A stretch of DNA of 64,000 nucleotides from Bacillus ndiopicus. GTDB lineage: Bacteria; Bacillota; Bacilli; Bacillales_A; Planococcaceae. The notes below the pieces were generated by a model that worked only from the letters and a program-made list of their open reading frames with translations, had not been told where the DNA came from and did not search any database. Below are positions 61,265-64,000 of this stretch, in pieces (position 1 is the first letter of the stretch; each line of letters begins with the position of its first letter). The stretch is taken from contig NZ_HG964404.1 of the NCBI RefSeq assembly GCF_000612805.1, positions 459,091-523,090 on the forward strand, read 5' to 3'. The translations under genes were made by a program, and so were the position numbers.

Positions 61265-62815
61265 ATGGCTTCATTTTTTTCGAAAACGTCAAATATGATG
61301 ACAACAAAGCAGCGATGGACTGCTTTGATTGTTCTTGCAGCTAGTTTATTCGTTGTGACGATGGATATGACCATTCTAATTATGGCTTTACCTGATCTTG
61401 TAAGAGAATTAAAGCCTACCGCTACTCAACAGTTATGGATTGTTGATATATATTCACTCATTTTAGCTGGTTTTATTATTCCTATGAGTACTCTAGCTGA
61501 TAGATGGGGGCGTAAAAAGGCTTTACTAACTGGATTTACTCTATTCGGCTTAGTATCTTTACTAATATTCTTTGCCGAAAGTGCATCCTTTGTAATCGCT
61601 ATTCGATTTCTTCTCGGAATTGCTGGCGCTCTAATCATGCCAACGACACTTTCAATGATTCGTGTAATCTTTGAAAATCCTAAAGAAAGAGCAACAGCAC
61701 TGGCTGTATGGTCGATTGTTTCTTCATTGGGTGCTGTATTTGGCCCAATTATTGGAGGAGCTTTACTTGAACAGTTTTCATGGCATTCAGCCTTTTTAAT
61801 TAATGTTCCATTCGCTATACTGGCTGTCGTTGCTGGTCTATTCTTATTACCTGAATCACGGGTATCAAAGTCACAAGCTCACAGCTGGGATATACCGTCT
61901 ACTTTTTTATCAGTCGCAGGTATGATTGCATTTATTTGGAGTATTAAAGAATTTTCAAAGGAAGGGCTTTCTGAATTAACACCGTGGATTGTTATTGTAG
62001 TTGCCTTCGTTATGCTCATATTGTTTGTAAGACGTAATTTATCAAGCTCTGAGCCGATGCTTGATGTAAGGCTATTTAATAGTCGATCTTTCTCGGCTGG
62101 TACGATTGCGGCATTCATGACCATGTTTGCAATGGCTTCTGTCCTCTTATTAGTCGCCCAATGGTTACAGGTAGTTGAAGGACTTTCACCATTTAAAGCA
62201 GGATTCTATCTGTTACCAATGGCATTAGGAGCAATGGTTTTCGCCCCAATAGCTCCAGGATTAGCCGCACGTCTAGGTGCAAAAATTGTACTACCAATTG
62301 GAATTGGGATTGCAGCTATTGGCATGTTCGTTATGTATTTCTTCGGAAATCCGTTAACATATCCAACTTTAGCTGTAGCATTAATATTAGTCGGAGCTGG
62401 TACTGCTTCGTTAGCTGTTGCTTCTGCTCTCATAATGTTGGAAACGCCAACATCAAAAGCAGGAAACGCTGCTGCAATTGAAGAATCCATGTATGATCTT
62501 GGCAACGTGTTTGGTGTAGCTGTTCTTGGGAGTCTTGCATCATTGCTTTATCGCTCCTATTTAGATATTACGGCATTTTCATCCGATGGAATTGTTGGTG
62601 AATTAGCTCATATAGCTAACGAATCCGTTGTAGGTGCTGTTGAGGTAGCTAATATAACGGGCTTTACTCAGCTTGCTACAGAAGCTGTAGCTGCGTTTAA
62701 CGACTCTTTTGTAGCAACAGCCCTAATAGGTGGAATTATAATGATGATCGTAGCAGTAATTGTCTTCATTTTAATTCCTAAATCGCTGGATATTACGAAG
62801 CAAGGACATCAGTAA
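61265..62815 (+). CDS. QacA-like MFS multidrug efflux pump (DHA2, 14 helices)
   Basis: 516-residue proton-driven exporter. Motif D1 VVTMDMTILIMALPDL with acidic residues in the first helix, motif A LADRWGRKK between helices 2 and 3, and motif C GAVFGPIIGGALLE in helix 5; about 14 hydrophobic segments in total. It resembles QacA, which exports quaternary ammonium compounds and dyes. AGGAGG precedes the ATG. Divergent from its likely repressor. Confidence 0.9.
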   Translation: MASFFSKTSNMMTTKQRWTALIVLAASLFVVTMDMTILIMALPDLVRELKPTATQQLWIVDIYSLILAGFIIPMSTLADRWGRKKALLTGFTLFGLVSLLIFFAESASFVIAIRFLLGIAGALIMPTTLSMIRVIFENPKERATALAVWSIVSSLGAVFGPIIGGALLEQFSWHSAFLINVPFAILAVVAGLFLLPESRVSKSQAHSWDIPSTFLSVAGMIAFIWSIKEFSKEGLSELTPWIVIVVAFVMLILFVRRNLSSSEPMLDVRLFNSRSFSAGTIAAFMTMFAMASVLLLVAQWLQVVEGLSPFKAGFYLLPMALGAMVFAPIAPGLAARLGAKIVLPIGIGIAAIGMFVMYFFGNPLTYPTLAVALILVGAGTASLAVASALIMLETPTSKAGNAAAIEESMYDLGNVFGVAVLGSLASLLYRSYLDITAFSSDGIVGELAHIANESVVGAVEVANITGFTQLATEAVAAFNDSFVATALIGGIIMMIVAVIVFILIPKSLDITKQGHQ

Positions 62816-62887
62816 CAAACAGCTATATGTAACTAATGGGTTTAAATAATTCGCTCTGTTAAGCTTAAATATTGGAAATAATTCCAA

Positions 62888-62926
62888 AATAGAACCTCCA
62901 TAAAAATGGAAGTTCTATTTTTTTAT
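62888..62926 (+). terminator. Terminator after the efflux pump gene
   Basis: AATAGAAC-TCCAT pairs with ATGGA-GTTCTATT, followed by TTTTTTT. Confidence 0.88.
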
Positions 62927-63026
62927 TTACTTATTCAACTAAAACATCCGTTAATTCAAAAAAGAATAGTCAACAAATCGTTCCTCTTCCTATATTCCAA
63001 AGAGAGTAACAACTTTTTTGAATCAA

Positions 63027-63200
63027 CTAAACCTTTTGAGTATACGAATACATTTCGTAAATCTCTTTTAAACACTCTTTCAATTTCATTGGCTTTCTAC
63101 CTAAAATCAATTCAAAGTGATCTGTTAACATTGTATATCGGCCTTCTCACATATCTGTCACAAAACCTGTAATTGAAGCTACTAAATAATTACTTTTAAT
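63027..63200 (-). pseudogene. Remnant of an NmrA-type NAD(P)-binding protein C-terminus
   Basis: One minus-strand frame reads NYLVASITGFVTDM, a TGA stop, then EGRYTMLTDHFELILGRKP and MKLKECLKEIYEM before a TAG. The LTDHFELILGRKPM... pattern resembles the C-terminal end of NmrA-like oxidoreductases, whose last segment normally reads similar to ERLTGRKP. The stop inside and the lack of the rest of the gene indicate a fragment. Confidence 0.5.
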
Positions 63201-63230
63201 TGGAGTGTAAATTCAATTTGCATATTTGGA

Positions 63231-63390
63231 CTAAGCATAATTTTGAAAAGATCGATATTTGCTTCGATATTGTTGAAAATGGATTAGATTGTTTTGTTCG
63301 TCGAATATGCCAATTTCGTGGATGGTGAAGCCCTCAGCAGAAGTTGGAATGATTTCATTTCCGATGGTTTCGTCAACTGTAATGTATGTT
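63231..63390 (-). pseudogene. Unrecognised coding remnant next to the structured element
   Basis: The minus strand reads ITVDETIGNEIIPTSAEGFT then IHEIGIFDEQNNLIHFQ up to a TAG at 63231. The frame continues upstream through the structured element to 63566, but that part looks non-coding. No start codon or ribosome site sits at the apparent coding beginning, so it may be the tail of a lost gene. The HEIGIFDEQNNLI pattern is loosely like phage tail-collar proteins; I do not rely on this. Confidence 0.35.
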
Positions 63391-63400
63391 ACAAAAAAAC

Positions 63401-63567
63401 CACAGCACCAAACATGGCACTGTGATTCATTCTTATCCCGCATTAACGGACAGTAGTTTTTCTGCGCCGAGTAACCACGCAAAACGCCCATCTTATAACT
63501 GTCCGTAAAAGCTCGATTGGTGAAAGATAACAATCCGCGGAAAAACCCCACGGATTGAAGTTTCACT
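63401..63567 (-). repeat. Structured 3' repeat element, copy 2
   Basis: Begins directly after the carboxypeptidase stop, reading AGTGAAACTTCAATC on the minus strand. Stem 1 CAATCCG/CGGATTG (63531-63557), linker TTTCACCAATCG (63514-63525), stem 2 ACGGACAGT (63498-63506 minus) with ACTGTCCGT (63446-63454), inner TGCGTGGTTACTCGGCGCA, then TTAATGCGGGATAA. It ends in a terminator: CACAGTGCC pairs with GGTGCTGTG, then seven T, down to 63392. Same order as copy 1. Confidence 0.75.
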
Positions 63568-64000
63568 TTAAAGCTGATACAGCTTCGTATATTTTTCTTT
63601 TAAGTAGTCCGCTAAATATTTTGCATTTAGCCCTTCGCCTGTTGCTTCATTTAATAGCTCAAATGGCTTTTTTAGCGCGCCGTATTGGTGTACTTTGTCA
63701 GTTAACCACTCACGAATTGGTAAAAGCTCGCCTTTGCCACATAGCTCATCGAAGTTTGGAATATCCTTGTCCATCGCGTGCTTCCACTGTGCTGCATACA
63801 TATAGCCTAACGCATATGATGGGAAGTAACCGAAGCTACCGCCACTCCAGTGCGTATCTTGTAGCACACCTTGTGCATCATTTGCCGGGCGAACGCCTAA
63901 ATATTCCTCATATTTATCGTTCCACACCTGTGGTAAATCTTCCACTTGTAAGTCACCATTGAATAGCTCACGCTCAATTTCATAGCGAATCATAATGTGT
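63568..64000 (-). CDS. Carboxypeptidase M32 family (C-terminal part; runs off the window)
   Basis: About 143 residues of the C-terminal end of a metallocarboxypeptidase of family M32 (Taq type), a zinc enzyme removing C-terminal residues. Family features: HIMIRYEIERELFNG at the window edge, WNDKYEEYLGVRPANDAQGVLQD, HWSGGSFGYFPSYALGYMYAAQ and the final ADYLKEKY. The HEXXH zinc motif lies beyond the window. The stop codon is directly followed by structured element copy 2. Confidence 0.93.
   Translation of the reverse strand, partial: HIMIRYEIERELFNGDLQVEDLPQVWNDKYEEYLGVRPANDAQGVLQDTHWSGGSFGYFPSYALGYMYAAQWKHAMDKDIPNFDELCGKGELLPIREWLTDKVHQYGALKKPFELLNEATGEGLNAKYLADYLKEKYTKLYQL

Noticed and set aside
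62906..63172. 88-codon plus-strand frame after the efflux pump
   Set aside because: It begins inside the terminator hairpin, has no ribosome site, and is antisense to the NmrA-like remnant.
63391..63566. Possible coding region continuing upstream from the remnant at 63231
   Set aside because: It covers the structured element and its terminator, which recur as non-coding sequence after cheX; no start signal is present.
1..64000. CRISPR arrays, rRNA or tRNA genes
   Set aside because: No regularly spaced 25-40 bp identical repeats and no tRNA or rRNA signature stretches were noticed on either strand; the 21-bp repeat at 4482 is too short and too degenerate.

Overview
The window looks like chromosome of a low-GC Gram-positive bacterium of the order Bacillales, most like Lysinibacillus/Solibacillus-type Planococcaceae. 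The evidence is AT-rich DNA, strong GGAGG-type ribosome binding sites with frequent TTG/GTG starts, T-tailed hairpin terminators after most operons, and a gene set (PepF, YndGHJ, DynA, QacR/QacA-like, ba3 oxidase) typical of that group. No searches were run; all family names come from motif and sequence recognition.

Layout. 1-5 kb: biotin uptake and synthesis (bioY-bioB behind a BirA-type operator), a VOC protein, Dps, glycerate kinase and TrhO, then a five-copy 21-bp tandem repeat. 5-12 kb: a metalloprotease-like protein, a nuclease-helicase fusion, an NAD salvage operon (pnuC-nadR-Nudix regulator) with two tandem palindromes, GrpB, an orphan Rpn C-terminal domain, and a Nudix/phosphatase/zinc-ribbon cluster. 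12-21 kb: metE under a cobalamin riboswitch, a His-rich membrane-anchored protein, a cobinamide salvage operon (cbiZ-cbiB-cobD), then dsdA and yqxD. 21-30 kb: gdhA, a stand-alone purC with a PurBox-like operator, chrA, pepF copy 1, and a divergent SDR/TetR pair. 30-34 kb: a 3.2-kb ISL3-family transposon. 34-43 kb: pepF copy 2, malic enzyme, a TSUP exporter, an HtrA-like protease, yndGHJ and an FAD oxidoreductase. 43-56 kb: an ABC transporter with an ECF sigma factor, two tandem secreted paralogues with sigma-X-like promoters, an MBL hydrolase, a sulfurtransferase, DynA and a 28-residue membrane protein. 56-64 kb: CheX, a decayed inverted oxidase fragment, the ba3 oxidase operon with an Fnr-type box, a QacR/QacA-like efflux locus, gene remnants and the end of an M32 carboxypeptidase.

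The strongest unusual observations are these. (1) An ISL3-type transposon at 30485-33651 carries a MarR regulator and an MBL-fold hydrolase as passengers. It splits a methyltransferase gene whose two halves rejoin in frame, with 8-bp target duplications. (2) A dispersed structured element has two copies, each directly after a stop codon (cheX; the M32 carboxypeptidase). Its stems differ by compensatory changes, its loop is conserved, and each copy ends in a terminator; it may be an undescribed structured 3' RNA or repeat family. (3) A decayed, inverted fragment of cytochrome oxidase subunit I lies directly upstream of the intact operon. (4) An ECF sigma gene sits next to duplicated secreted-protein genes with near-identical ECF-type promoters. 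(5) Five GGGCGA motifs are spaced exactly 21 bp apart.
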